DNA of 64,000 nucleotides from an uncultured Acetatifactor sp. (lineage in GTDB: Bacteria > Bacillota > Clostridia > Lachnospirales > Lachnospiraceae), in the NCBI GenBank assembly GCA_910577235.1, contig CAJTMX010000009.1:1-64000 (forward strand), written 5' to 3'. The translations under genes and the position numbers were made by a program. Position 1 is the first letter of the stretch. Every line of letters starts with the position of its first letter. The notes beneath the pieces were generated by a model. It was not told the DNA's origin. It ran no database searches and saw only the letters and a program-made list of their open reading frames with translations. Shown one piece after another: positions 1 to 8,311 of this stretch.

Positions 1-256
1 GCGGTGTCGTAGGACCGGGCGTTACCGTAGGACCTGGTGTCTCTCCCGGCGGTGTTGTAGGGCCGGGCGTTACCGTAGGACCTGGTGTCTCTCCTGGCGG
101 TGTTGTAGGGCCAGGGGTTACCGTAGGACCTGGTGTCTCTCCCGGCGGTGTTGTAGGACCGGGCGTTACCGTAGGACCTGGTGTCTCTCCCGGCGGTGTT
201 GTAGGACCGGGCGTTACCGTAGGACCTGGTGTCTCTCCCGGCGGTGTTGTAGGGCC
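1..256 (-). repeat. 48-bp tandem repeats in adhesin stalk
   Basis: Units begin at 1, 49, 97, 145, 193 and 241 with very few differences between copies. The last unit is partial. Each 48-bp unit encodes 16 residues, GETPGPTVTPGPTTPP in the sense direction, so copy-number change keeps the reading frame. The array continues past the left edge. Confidence 0.95.
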
Positions 257-1510
257 GGGGTCCGGTGTTGTCGTAGGTTCCGGTGTCACAATAGGACCTG
301 GTGTAGGCTCCACTGGCGGTACGATAGGCGCAATCGTAGGTTCCGGTGTCACGATAGGACCTGGTGTAGGTTCCACTGGCGGCACGATAGGCGCAATCGT
401 AGGTTCCGGTGTCACGATAGGACCTGGTGTAGGCTCCACTGGCGGAGACGGAATAACTCCGTTCCAGTGTACCTGATGAACTTCACCATATTGCTCAAAT
501 TCGCCGGCTATTATGCCGCCAATAATATTGTTTTGATTAACAATCGTCGCGCTGGGAGCCAGGATGAATCCATACGCTCTTCCGGTGCTTACCTTGCTCG
601 CGTTCCCGCAATTCCAGAGTACTCTCCCTGCCCAGGATACATACTCGCCCTTTTCAGCGGCATTGTTTATATTCATATGAGGAATCTTTACCTCGCCGCC
701 GCTTACAATATTGACGATCACGGTCTTACCGGCCTCCGCGGCCGCAATAATCTTATCCTCATATTTCTGTTCGCCGCCAAAACCCGCGTCCAGCTCCGGG
801 TATGTTACATTTATAACATAAGCGGAATCCGTATCCATATCCGGCAGGGCATAGAGTTCGGCAGACCATGCCGCCTTAGAGGAAATGGTGCCCGCTATGA
901 CATCTTTGATATTGTCCTGATAAGAAAATCCCTTTAAAAGATTGCCTGCAAAGAAATTGCTCAGTCTCACTTCATCTGCGCTGACTCTGTACACAGTGTA
1001 TCCGTTATTCTGGTCATAAGACAGCTTGTTCTGCGTGCCGTCAAGCGGATTGACGGAAGGAATCACAACATAGGAAACGCCATTTGCCGTGCAGCCAAAA
1101 CTACCGGTGGACAAATCTCCGATATAGCTCACGCCACCCTCGCCGATAGCCGCGTTACCGCCGTATATATTCAGCCCGCTGGGGAGTACGCCAATAGCTA
1201 CATTGCCCTCCACATGGTCGGTTCTTGTCATCTTATTTGTATAAACAGAGAAAAGGAAAGGGTTGGACAGATCCGGTTTCACAAAATTATCCGAAGGCTG
1301 CGCATAATCGTAAAGCGGCACCGGTTCGGCGGCAAGCATAAGGTTGTCGTTGCCGGTCACGCTTTCAAGCTCGGGCACGTTACCGCCCGCCGTCTCATTC
1401 GCGTGAGTCGCAAATCCATAGTCCGTAAACAAACTGCTGACCACCAGCGCCGAGGCCATGGTCACGACAATGAACTTGCTTACTTTCTCCTTTAGATTCA
1501 TTATTTTCAT
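1..1510 (-). CDS. Choice-of-anchor-A type surface adhesin, C-terminus cut by window edge
   Basis: The frame opens at an ATG (1508-1510) with GAGGG seven bases upstream and reaches the left edge without a stop, so about 503 residues are visible. The first ~37 residues form a signal peptide: a basic start (MKIMNLKEKVSK), a hydrophobic core and a small-residue cleavage area. Residues ~85-330 resemble choice-of-anchor A / ice-binding-like adhesive domains, with FSVYTNK, HVEGNVAIG and a Gly/Ala-rich GGNAAIGEGG stretch visible. From about residue 350 the chain becomes a Pro/Thr/Gly stalk of 21- and 16-residue repeats. A sortase gene lies directly upstream on the same strand, so a C-terminal wall-sorting signal outside the window is expected; that is inference. 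The ligand is unknown. Confidence 0.75.
   Translation of the reverse strand, partial: MKIMNLKEKVSKFIVVTMASALVVSSLFTDYGFATHANETAGGNVPELESVTGNDNLMLAAEPVPLYDYAQPSDNFVKPDLSNPFLFSVYTNKMTRTDHVEGNVAIGVLPSGLNIYGGNAAIGEGGVSYIGDLSTGSFGCTANGVSYVVIPSVNPLDGTQNKLSYDQNNGYTVYRVSADEVRLSNFFAGNLLKGFSYQDNIKDVIAGTISSKAAWSAELYALPDMDTDSAYVINVTYPELDAGFGGEQKYEDKIIAAAEAGKTVIVNIVSGGEVKIPHMNINNAAEKGEYVSWAGRVLWNCGNASKVSTGRAYGFILAPSATIVNQNNIIGGIIAGEFEQYGEVHQVHWNGVIPSPPVEPTPGPIVTPEPTIAPIVPPVEPTPGPIVTPEPTIAPIVPPVEPTPGPIVTPEPTTTPDPGPTTPPGETPGPTVTPGPTTPPGETPGPTVTPGPTTPPGETPGPTVTPGPTTPPGETPGPTVTPGPTTPPGETPGPTVTPGPTTP
273..445 (-). repeat. 63-bp tandem repeats in adhesin stalk
   Basis: Units begin at 273, 336 and 399; the last is partial. 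Each 63-bp unit encodes 21 residues built on EPTIAPIVPPVEPTPGPIVTP-like text. These sit between the folded adhesive domain and the 48-bp array and form the membrane-distal part of the stalk. Confidence 0.9.
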
Positions 1511-1642
1511 GGTTTTACCCTCTTCTGATACCCATTGCACATTGACGAGTTCAAAAACACAGAAAGATATTCTGACTCCTACTAATAAAGACTCCTTTTT
1601 TTGAATAAAAGGCTCAAAAATATTACATAATAATTAAGTTAA

Positions 1643-2467
1643 TTAATTTATACCATATGGCTCGGTCAATGTCAACACGCCGTGGATCAGAACTCTTCTG
1701 GAAGTTCCTGCCGAACCGTAGCAGGTAGACAGGGATACTATGTTGGAACGCTCCGACAGATCTACGTCAAACGGATAAGTGGAATTCTCCACTGCCCACG
1801 CCGTATAACGGTCATAATTTTCATCCGATGAAAACACCATATACCGGTTGCTGTCCGATTTGGTCATGTAGTATGAAAAAATCTCATAGGTGTACACCGT
1901 ATTTTCTGTATAGATATAAAAACGGGGATTGGCATCCAGCAGCGACGGATCATCCACCAATTCCTTAAATGTTCCAAACATGCTGCCGTCCCTCATATTA
2001 TGGCCGAATACAAAGGTATTGCGGTCACTCCAGTCGGGAGATGCGCCGCAGTCCATAAAGATACTGCCCGAATTACTCTTTTCTTCCTCAAATGAATGCT
2101 TTAAATAATAGTTGTTATCTTCGCCCTGCACCACCGGATAGCTGACTTCCACCGCAGGAAAATAGATCCACCCCCGGAAATCGCCGTTCATCTCCTTCAG
2201 CGTCTCCATGTCAATATTCAGCGGCGGATATTGGGGCGGCAGGATCTCTACGGTCTCCCCCTCCTCATCTGTCAAGGTAACCGGAACGGCGGGGATCTGG
2301 CTGTCCTCCACGATCACGGTGTCCAGCAGACGCTGATGCTCCTCCTCAGCCCTCCTGTCGGAGATAACAGACATCACCAGCTTATAGCCTGTAAATACAA
2401 CGGCAGCCGTAAACACCAAAATGCCTGCCGCATATTGCAGTTTTAGCAAGGTTTCCTTTTTCAACAC
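1643..2467 (-). CDS. srtB: Class B sortase
   Basis: This 274-residue membrane-anchored transpeptidase would cleave a sorting signal and attach the protein to peptidoglycan or pilin lysines. It has one N-terminal membrane segment (about residues 8-32). The catalytic His lies in TFVFGHNMRDGSMFG, the catalytic Cys in SLSTCYGSAG, and the Arg in SRRVLIHGV; all three are intact, and the loop between His and Cys is typical of class B. The start is GTG with GGAGGGG just upstream. It is transcribed toward the adhesin, whose start is 132 bases downstream, so the two are probably a dedicated enzyme/substrate pair. A good promoter (ATGACA, 17 bases, TATACT) precedes it. Confidence 0.9.
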   Translation of the reverse strand: MLKKETLLKLQYAAGILVFTAAVVFTGYKLVMSVISDRRAEEEHQRLLDTVIVEDSQIPAVPVTLTDEEGETVEILPPQYPPLNIDMETLKEMNGDFRGWIYFPAVEVSYPVVQGEDNNYYLKHSFEEEKSNSGSIFMDCGASPDWSDRNTFVFGHNMRDGSMFGTFKELVDDPSLLDANPRFYIYTENTVYTYEIFSYYMTKSDSNRYMVFSSDENYDRYTAWAVENSTYPFDVDLSERSNIVSLSTCYGSAGTSRRVLIHGVLTLTEPYGIN

Positions 2468-2509
2468 TGCCCCTCCAAACGACTATAATTTCGCCAATAA
2501 TCCAGATAA

Positions 2510-2538
2510 AGTATAGCACAATTTTACAAATATGTCAT
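2510..2538 (-). promoter_or_regulatory. Promoter for sortase and adhesin
   Basis: On the minus strand a -35 ATGACA (2533-2538) and a -10 TATACT (2510-2515) are separated by 17 bases, 43 bases before the sortase start. It is back-to-back with the promoter of the divergent glycosyltransferase. Confidence 0.65.
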
Positions 2539-2546
2539 CTTTATAT

Positions 2547-2575
2547 TTGATATTGGAAAAATTTTTTGTTATAAT
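2547..2575 (+). promoter_or_regulatory. Promoter for GT-C glycosyltransferase
   Basis: TTGATA (2547-2552), a 17-base spacer and TATAAT (2570-2575) form a near-consensus vegetative promoter 84 bases before the chosen start of the glycosyltransferase. Confidence 0.75.
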
Positions 2576-2658
2576 TGACAATATAATTTAACTTGATCTC
2601 CGTGTCTGCAAGTTGGCTTTCGGCGCGGCGGATTTATGCAAAGAGGGGAGATTTCCGT

Positions 2659-5600
2659 ATGTTGCCTATTCATCTAATATCGATCCTGTTTCTGGGCATG
2701 ATGTATTTTTTTATATACCGAATGGACAAGAAACCTTCTTATGACCCCAAAAAGGTTTTTCTGGTCCTGCTGGCGGCGGCTTTCCTTCTCCGCTGCATCT
2801 TTGCGGGAAGTTCCGAAGGCTTTCCCTCGGATACGGCCTGTTTTGCCAGCTGGGCAAATCTGGCGTTTGAGGGCGGGATCAAAAACTTCTACGCCTCCGG
2901 GGTTTTTGCTGATTATCCGCCGGGATTTGTCTATGTACTCTATATAATAGGCGCTGTCTTTTCCCTGTTTAAGATTCCGTATCTGTCGGCCCCCTGCCTG
3001 TTGCTGCTCAAGCTGCCGGCTATTATCTGTGACATGGCCACCGCTCTGCTCTTTTACAAGATTGCCTCAAAAAAGCTGCCCCATCAGCAGACGGTCATGC
3101 TGGCGGGGCTGTACTTGCTGAACCCGGCGATCATTCTGAATTCTTCCATATGGGGACAGGTGGATTCGGTGTTTACGCTGGCAGTACTCTTGATGTGCTG
3201 GTATTTAACGGAAAACAAGATGACCCAGGCCTACGTGGTGTTCGGCATCGGCGTACTGCTAAAACCCCAAACCCTGGTGTTTGCTCCCGTGCTGGTATAC
3301 GGCATTATCGACAGGGTCATTCTGTATGATTTCAGCTGGAGAAACTTTTTCCACAACCTGTTTTCCGGTCTGACAGTTATTTGCTGTATGATACTGGTCT
3401 GTATGCCCTTCGGCCTGGACCTGGTATTTTTACAGTATGCGTCAACTCTGGGTTCCTATCCCTATGTGGCGGTTAATGCCTTTAATCTGTGGGGCTTTTT
3501 CGGTCTGAACTGGGTCTCTCAGGAGACAAGACTTTTGTTTTTCAGCTATCGCACCTGGGGAACTATCATTATCCTGCTGATCGTACTGCTTTCCGCCTTT
3601 CTCTTTTTCCGGGCTCAGAACAAAGAAAGCCGGTATTTTACCACTTCCAGCTTTCTGATCATTTCCATGTTCCTGTTCTCGGTCCGGATGCATGAACGCT
3701 ACCTGTACCCGGCACTGGCACTGATACTGTTTGCCTACGCGGTAAGGCCTCTCAAGGAATTCCTGGAGGGTTTCTTTGGTTTTACAATTATCCATCTGTA
3801 CAATACCGCATACATTTTATATTTTTACGACCCGGCCAACTACAACGGAAAAGCACCGCTGATCCTGACGGTTTCCGCCTGTATGGTCATATGCGGCCTT
3901 TCCTATTATTATACGTTGGCGCGCTATGATATCCGGCAGGTATCCGACCGCGAATCCTCTTTCACATTCCTCCTGCCTTTCCGGCTTAAACGGCGCAGAA
4001 AAAAGACCGCCCCCATACATTTCACCTATGAACCCACGGCCAGTGAGAAGAAAATGCCTTTTCTGGCCCAGGATGCCATCATCCTCTTTTCGATCATGGC
4101 GGTGTATTGTCTTGTGGCATTTTGGGATCTCGGCAGCCTGAAAGCCCCCCAGTCGGACACTGTGCTGAGGCAGGGCGACAAGGTCGTACTTTACACCGGA
4201 GAGGAAAAGACCGCCTCCTATCTGTACTGGTATCTGGGCAATTATGAAAACCGCAGCTTTACTCTGGAGTACAAAACGGAAGAGGCAGACTACTGGCAGC
4301 CTGTGGGAGAGACAGGGCAGCTTATGATGTCCAACGTTTTTGCCTGGGGGCGTATGGCTCTGCCGGAGAACTGCCGTTATCTGCAGCTAACCTGTAACTC
4401 CGACCAGGCCTCCGTGATGGAACTGGCTCTGGCTGACGCCCGGGAAATATCCTTTATGCCGGTAAATGCCCCGGATTATCAGAAACTGTTTGACGAAAAT
4501 GACACTTTCCCCACGGAGGGCATCAGTTTCCGCAACAGTACTTATTTTGATGAGATCTATCACGCCAGAACTGCCTATGAGTTTCTGCATGGCTTTAACA
4601 CCTATGAGACCACCCACCCGCCTCTGGGCAAGATCCTTATGTCTGTAGGGATCGTCCTCTTCGGCATGAATCCCTTCGGCTGGAGGTTCATGGGAACCCT
4701 GCTGGGCGTGTTGATGCTGCCGGTAATCTATCTGCTGGCCCGGAATATCAGCAGAGACCGTATGGCGGCAGGATTTGCCTGTGTGCTGTTTGCTTTTGAC
4801 TTTATGCACTTTTCCCAGACCAGGCTTGCCACGATAGATGTGTTCGTAACCTTTTTTATCCTGCTGATGTACTATTTTATGTACCGGTACAGCAGGCTGA
4901 GTTTCTATGACACGCCGCTGAGTAAGACTCTGCTCCCTCTGGGAGCCTGCGGTATTTCCATGGGACTGGGCGTTGCCAGCAAATGGACTGGCATATACGC
5001 CGGGGTTGGACTGGCCGTGATATTTTTCCTCACGTTGTACCGCAGATACCGGGAATACCGCCTTGCCCTCAAAAAGCCTTCCGGCGGTCCGGACGGGCTT
5101 TTCTATTCGCGGATCATCGCCACTTTCCGGGGCAACACCGTAAAGACCCTCCTTTTCTGTGTGGTCTTTTTCGTGCTGATTCCCGGCGCGATCTATCTGC
5201 TGTCCTACATTCCTTTCGTGGGAGGAGAGACGGGACTGTGGGCAAAAATGTTTGCCAATCAGAAATACATGCTGAGTTATCACGCCAATCTGAACGACAC
5301 CCATTACTACTCTTCCCATTGGTATGAGTGGCCCACCATGATACGCCCGATCTTCTACTATTCCGGCATTATCAGCGACACCGCCAGAGAGGGGATCAGC
5401 GCCTTTGGAAACCCTTTGGTATGGTGGGTGGGCATCCCGGCCTTTGCTTACATGCTGTATCTGGTCTTTAGAAAAAAAGACCGCATTGCCCTGTTTTTAT
5501 GCATTGCATATCTGGCGCAGTATCTTCCCTGGACGCTTGTGGACAGATGTACTTTCATATACCACTATTTCCCCAGCGTACCTTTCGTGGTGCTGATGAT

Positions 5601-5796
5601 CATGTACGCCGCCGTAACGCTGAAGGAAATGATACCTGAGAAAAAATACTATATGGCGCTGGGACTGTACGCCGCCGCCGCCGTTGCCCTGTTCGTACTG
5701 TTCTACCCGGTATTGTCGGGACAAACCGTATCTATCAAGTATGTGGATACGTTCCTGCGGTGGATGAAGAGTTGGGTGTTGATTTACGGGAATTGA
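2659..5796 (+). CDS. Double GT-C integral membrane mannosyltransferase (PMT-like C-terminal half)
   Basis: A 1045-residue polytopic membrane protein with two GT-C-like halves. The N-terminal half (~1-450) has Asp in SDTACFASW near residue 58, YPPG near 87 and the NSSIWGQVDSVFT and LLKPQT motifs of polyprenol-dependent mannosyltransferases. A soluble beta-rich insert follows (~500-610). The C-terminal half has the protein O-mannosyltransferase signatures TYFDEIYHARTA (~629), THPPLGKI (~651), SKWTGIY and DRCTFIYHYFP. It probably moves sugar from a polyprenyl-phosphate donor to an extracytoplasmic acceptor. The ATG at 2659 is chosen because AGGGGAG sits eight bases upstream; a TTG at 2593 in frame has no such site. 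Substrate and acceptor are not evident. A hairpin terminator follows. Confidence 0.85.
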   Translation: MLPIHLISILFLGMMYFFIYRMDKKPSYDPKKVFLVLLAAAFLLRCIFAGSSEGFPSDTACFASWANLAFEGGIKNFYASGVFADYPPGFVYVLYIIGAVFSLFKIPYLSAPCLLLLKLPAIICDMATALLFYKIASKKLPHQQTVMLAGLYLLNPAIILNSSIWGQVDSVFTLAVLLMCWYLTENKMTQAYVVFGIGVLLKPQTLVFAPVLVYGIIDRVILYDFSWRNFFHNLFSGLTVICCMILVCMPFGLDLVFLQYASTLGSYPYVAVNAFNLWGFFGLNWVSQETRLLFFSYRTWGTIIILLIVLLSAFLFFRAQNKESRYFTTSSFLIISMFLFSVRMHERYLYPALALILFAYAVRPLKEFLEGFFGFTIIHLYNTAYILYFYDPANYNGKAPLILTVSACMVICGLSYYYTLARYDIRQVSDRESSFTFLLPFRLKRRRKKTAPIHFTYEPTASEKKMPFLAQDAIILFSIMAVYCLVAFWDLGSLKAPQSDTVLRQGDKVVLYTGEEKTASYLYWYLGNYENRSFTLEYKTEEADYWQPVGETGQLMMSNVFAWGRMALPENCRYLQLTCNSDQASVMELALADAREISFMPVNAPDYQKLFDENDTFPTEGISFRNSTYFDEIYHARTAYEFLHGFNTYETTHPPLGKILMSVGIVLFGMNPFGWRFMGTLLGVLMLPVIYLLARNISRDRMAAGFACVLFAFDFMHFSQTRLATIDVFVTFFILLMYYFMYRYSRLSFYDTPLSKTLLPLGACGISMGLGVASKWTGIYAGVGLAVIFFLTLYRRYREYRLALKKPSGGPDGLFYSRIIATFRGNTVKTLLFCVVFFVLIPGAIYLLSYIPFVGGETGLWAKMFANQKYMLSYHANLNDTHYYSSHWYEWPTMIRPIFYYSGIISDTAREGISAFGNPLVWWVGIPAFAYMLYLVFRKKDRIALFLCIAYLAQYLPWTLVDRCTFIYHYFPSVPFVVLMIMYAAVTLKEMIPEKKYYMALGLYAAAAVALFVLFYPVLSGQTVSIKYVDTFLRWMKSWVLIYGN

Positions 5797-5814
5797 TTAC
5801 AATTCCGCCGATCA

Positions 5815-5854
5815 CGTGCCGGACCGTGAAAAAGAGCGACCGGCACCTCTTTTT
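5815..5854 (+). terminator. Terminator after glycosyltransferase
   Basis: A GTGCCGG / CCGGCAC stem (5816-5822 with 5840-5846) is followed by CTCTTTTT, 19 bases after the glycosyltransferase stop. Confidence 0.75.
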
Positions 5855-5871
5855 GCCGCTGTCTGCTCCTA

Positions 5872-6735
5872 TCATGCCGTGGGGCGATTGCTGCATAGCG
5901 TATGACGGAATTCTTCTTGAAATCTCTTTGAAGAAAAACAATATAACGCAAGACAGCCGCAAAAAAATATTTTGGTATATCGAATAGTCATGCCTATTTC
6001 CGCCGAATACGGGGAAAGAAGCTGACTTCCCAATAAATTTGAAAACATATGTACCATTGCTCCCGACAATATACTTCTCTTTGTCTTAATGTACACATAT
6101 GAAACTGCAAAGTTGAAAATCATAACACTCGGTATGTAGACAATGGCATCAAACATAGAGTCTTGAAGTAAATTATATTGAGCCTGCCCCGGCGTAAAAT
6201 ACCACGCCAAATGCCAAATCCCCCAAATAAAACCTAAAATTAATGTGGCCTTTGTAAATCCGTATCTGACAAACAATCTATCCAAAGCATAACCTCTCCA
6301 ACCAAATTCTTCATTTAGCGGGCCGGAAATAACAGAGATAAGCAATACCCCAAACAGGTTAAACGGATTTTGTACAATCGCATGAGCATAATTCATTCCA
6401 GGCATTTCATAAGCTAATATACACACACCTATCCAAATTCCCACAACTGAAATCAATGTAAAGAATATAACTGTTAACGCAAGCCATTTTATCCCCATAT
6501 ACCGAAAACTAAAGCAACGCGTAAAATAATCTTTTCGCTGTTCTTTTGAGTATGTCAAAAACACGATAAACAATGCTGTAACAGATGGGGCGCCACCGCC
6601 AAAATAGAATAAGAAGGTTCCTAACGGCGTTCCCTCTATCCCCATAAATACAGGGGCAAAGCCAAATCCCCATGTCCACGCAAGGGTAATGGTAAAAAAT
6701 AAAATTAACTGCTTTCTGTCATTCGATTTTTTCAT
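5872..6735 (-). CDS. CPBP-family (Abi/Rce1) glutamic intramembrane protease
   Basis: A 287-residue membrane protein with about eight hydrophobic segments. The CPBP active-site motifs are intact: GPLNEEFGWRGYALD (the EExxxR motif), FIWGIWHLAWYF (FxxxH) and a late His in MVHMFSN. Such proteins cleave substrates inside the membrane; many bacterial members work in peptide maturation, immunity or envelope control. The ATG at 6735 is used since AAAGGAGA lies eight bases before it, giving a 17-base overlap with the upstream gene. It is the last gene of a LytTR / DUF3021 / protease cassette, which is AT-rich relative to its surroundings. The substrate is unknown. Confidence 0.85.
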   Translation of the reverse strand: MKKSNDRKQLILFFTITLAWTWGFGFAPVFMGIEGTPLGTFLFYFGGGAPSVTALFIVFLTYSKEQRKDYFTRCFSFRYMGIKWLALTVIFFTLISVVGIWIGVCILAYEMPGMNYAHAIVQNPFNLFGVLLISVISGPLNEEFGWRGYALDRLFVRYGFTKATLILGFIWGIWHLAWYFTPGQAQYNLLQDSMFDAIVYIPSVMIFNFAVSYVYIKTKRSILSGAMVHMFSNLLGSQLLSPYSAEIGMTIRYTKIFFCGCLALYCFSSKRFQEEFRHTLCSNRPTA

Positions 6736-7126
6736 TGTTCCGTCTCCTTTCCAGTTGTGCATTTATATAGTTGATATCCCTTTTAACAACTGCCATATCC
6801 AGAAAGTAGGCCGTAGCATATATGATTGCCACATAAACAAACGCCATCCACCAATTTGACTTAATAAACCATCCTACAAAATATCCGAATAAAAAAACAA
6901 AAACGGAAACAGAAACATATTCAATCATAATATTTATAAAAAAATAATTGCTTATGACTTGCTTTACAAAATATTGAATAACAGTAACAAAAAAGGACAA
7001 GATAAAAATCTCAAACACAAGCATTATCTCCGGTTTCATCCCGACCGCCAAAAGCGAAAAGGAAAATACCACTAAAATTATAATTGCTGCGAATATAAGT
7101 GTTTTTTTCAGAATTTCTTTTAGCAC
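6719..7126 (-). CDS. DUF3021-like four-helix membrane protein
   Basis: A 135-residue protein with four predicted membrane segments and a basic C-terminal tail (VKRD, QLERRRNN). Its size, topology and position immediately after a LytTR regulator fit the DUF3021 family, which is regularly encoded beside LytTR regulators and is thought to act with them at the membrane. The start is GTG, preceded at seven bases by AAGGAGG. It overlaps the LytTR gene by seven bases and the protease gene by 17, so the three are translationally coupled. The family call rests on context and topology rather than a catalytic motif. Confidence 0.65.
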   Translation of the reverse strand: MLKEILKKTLIFAAIIILVVFSFSLLAVGMKPEIMLVFEIFILSFFVTVIQYFVKQVISNYFFINIMIEYVSVSVFVFLFGYFVGWFIKSNWWMAFVYVAIIYATAYFLDMAVVKRDINYINAQLERRRNNEKIE

Positions 7127-7566
7127 CTTACGTCCTCCTTTAAAATGTTCTTAATACTTTTCAAATAAGTTCTCGCTACGATCAGCTTTTCACCATTGAG
7201 CAATGTTGCTTCAAGCTGGCTGTTCATCAGTTGTTTTATACTATAAAGCATATCCATATTCATCAAACAGGATTTACTGATTCGTATGATCCCCGTTTCT
7301 CTAAACATTTCTTCAAATTCATATAATTTTTTATCCGTCATATAGACTTCATCCTTCGTGTATAAAAAAGTTTTTCTTTCCACCGTTTCCATGTAGTATA
7401 TATCCGATATATGAACTTGAAAAACCTTTCCGTTGCTGTTACCACTGACCACAAAATCAAGAGCCTCAATTTTTTTAATCAGCCTTTTTGTCTTGGTATC
7501 TAATATGGGATATTCAATAATTATAGTTAACGGTTTATCCTTAATTTGCCTTGTCTTTATCTCCAT
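7120..7566 (-). CDS. LytTR-family DNA-binding transcriptional regulator
   Basis: A 148-residue regulator made of a short N-terminal segment and a LytTR DNA-binding domain (~50-148). Typical elements are the YYMETVERKTFLYT region, KKLYEFEEMF, FIRISKS-type GIIRISKSCLMNM and the C-terminal EKLIVARTYLKSIKNIL. There is no receiver domain, so it is not phosphorylated by a histidine kinase in the usual way; the adjacent DUF3021 protein is the likely partner. The ATG at 7566 is taken because GGAGG precedes it at a good distance, whereas the in-frame start further upstream has none. It heads the three-gene cassette. Confidence 0.85.
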   Translation of the reverse strand: MEIKTRQIKDKPLTIIIEYPILDTKTKRLIKKIEALDFVVSGNSNGKVFQVHISDIYYMETVERKTFLYTKDEVYMTDKKLYEFEEMFRETGIIRISKSCLMNMDMLYSIKQLMNSQLEATLLNGEKLIVARTYLKSIKNILKEDVRC

Positions 7567-8037
7567 TATCTTCCCTCCATGTGGTATCTTAGCATAAAAA
7601 GCATGAAACAAAAGATTTGCAAACACGACCTGCAAATATGGTATCATCAATTACAATTTATTATCAACTATTTTGGCGAATTATAAATCAGCTATATAAA
7701 TCAAAATGCAAGAAATGAGAGGGATTCAATAGCCTGTTATGCACGTTTCCACAATGCTTGGTCTTTGATTCTTTAGTTCCTGTAAATTCCCTACGAAAAA
7801 AGCATTCAAGATTTCTCTCAAATGCTTAATTACTGCTCTGCTTTATTATTAAATATAGTACTAAAATTTAAAAACCAAATAACCCGCCGTACATCAACGA
7901 TACACTCTCGCTTTTTCAATGCCCGGAACCCGGGAGAAATGAAGAGTTATCAAATACACTTTTAAAAGCTCATATAACATATTATCCGCTTTTATGAAAT
8001 TGATATCCTCAATCCATATATATTCAGACTTTATAAA
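7567..8037. other. AT-rich intergenic region upstream of LytTR cassette
   Basis: No convincing coding sequence. On the minus strand close to the LytTR gene there is a doubled TTTGCA (RC of ~7610-7645), spaced by about one helical turn, which could be a regulator site. The rest is low-complexity AT-rich sequence up to the tRNA terminator. Confidence 0.4.
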
Positions 8038-8085
8038 ATAAAAAAATCCGAAACCTCTGGCTTTACCAAGGTGTTCCGGATTTTT
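8038..8085 (-). terminator. Terminator after tRNA pair
   Basis: On the minus strand AATCCGGAACACC and GGTTTCGGATT form an interrupted stem followed by a T run, immediately downstream of the tRNA-Met gene. Confidence 0.7.
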
Positions 8086-8089
8086 AAAA

Positions 8090-8163
8090 TAGCGAGAGGG
8101 GGATTCGAACCCTCGACACCACGGGTATGAACCGTGTGCTCTAGCCAACTGAGCTATCTCGCC
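8090..8163 (-). tRNA. tRNA-Met (CAT), elongator type
   Basis: A 74-nt cloverleaf with GGCGAGA acceptor arm, anticodon loop TTCATAC and T loop TTCGAAT. The start GGC and the ACGGTTCATACCCGT arm match elongator tRNA-Met rather than initiator or the CAT-containing tRNA-Ile2. The 3' CCA is not encoded. It follows tRNA-Val by four bases. Confidence 0.9.
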
Positions 8164-8167
8164 AAAA

Positions 8168-8240
8168 TGGAACCTATAGGGCTCGAACCTATGACCCTCT
8201 GCTTGTAAGGCAGATGCTCTCCCAGCTGAGCTAAGATTCC
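8168..8240 (-). tRNA. tRNA-Val (TAC)
   Basis: A 73-nt cloverleaf with GGAATCT acceptor arm, anticodon loop CTTACAA and T loop TTCGAGC. The CCA is not encoded. It is probably co-transcribed with tRNA-Met. Confidence 0.92.
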
Positions 8241-8311
8241 TTGAAGTCGGCTGACTCTGCAACCGACTTGATTAGTATACTATGGGTGGACAGGTTTGTC
8301 AACCACATTTT

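Noticed and set aside
1..445. Repeat arrays considered as a CRISPR
   Set aside because: The units abut without unique spacers, stay in frame and encode a Pro/Thr stalk.
4387..5319. 310-codon open frame opposite the glycosyltransferase
   Set aside because: Antisense to a gene with intact PMT motifs, of low complexity and with no plausible RBS.
7894..8262. Open frame of 122 codons on the minus strand with LARAHGSYPWCRGFESPSR-like text
   Set aside because: It runs straight through the tRNA-Met and tRNA-Val genes; this text is the familiar false translation of tRNA sequence.
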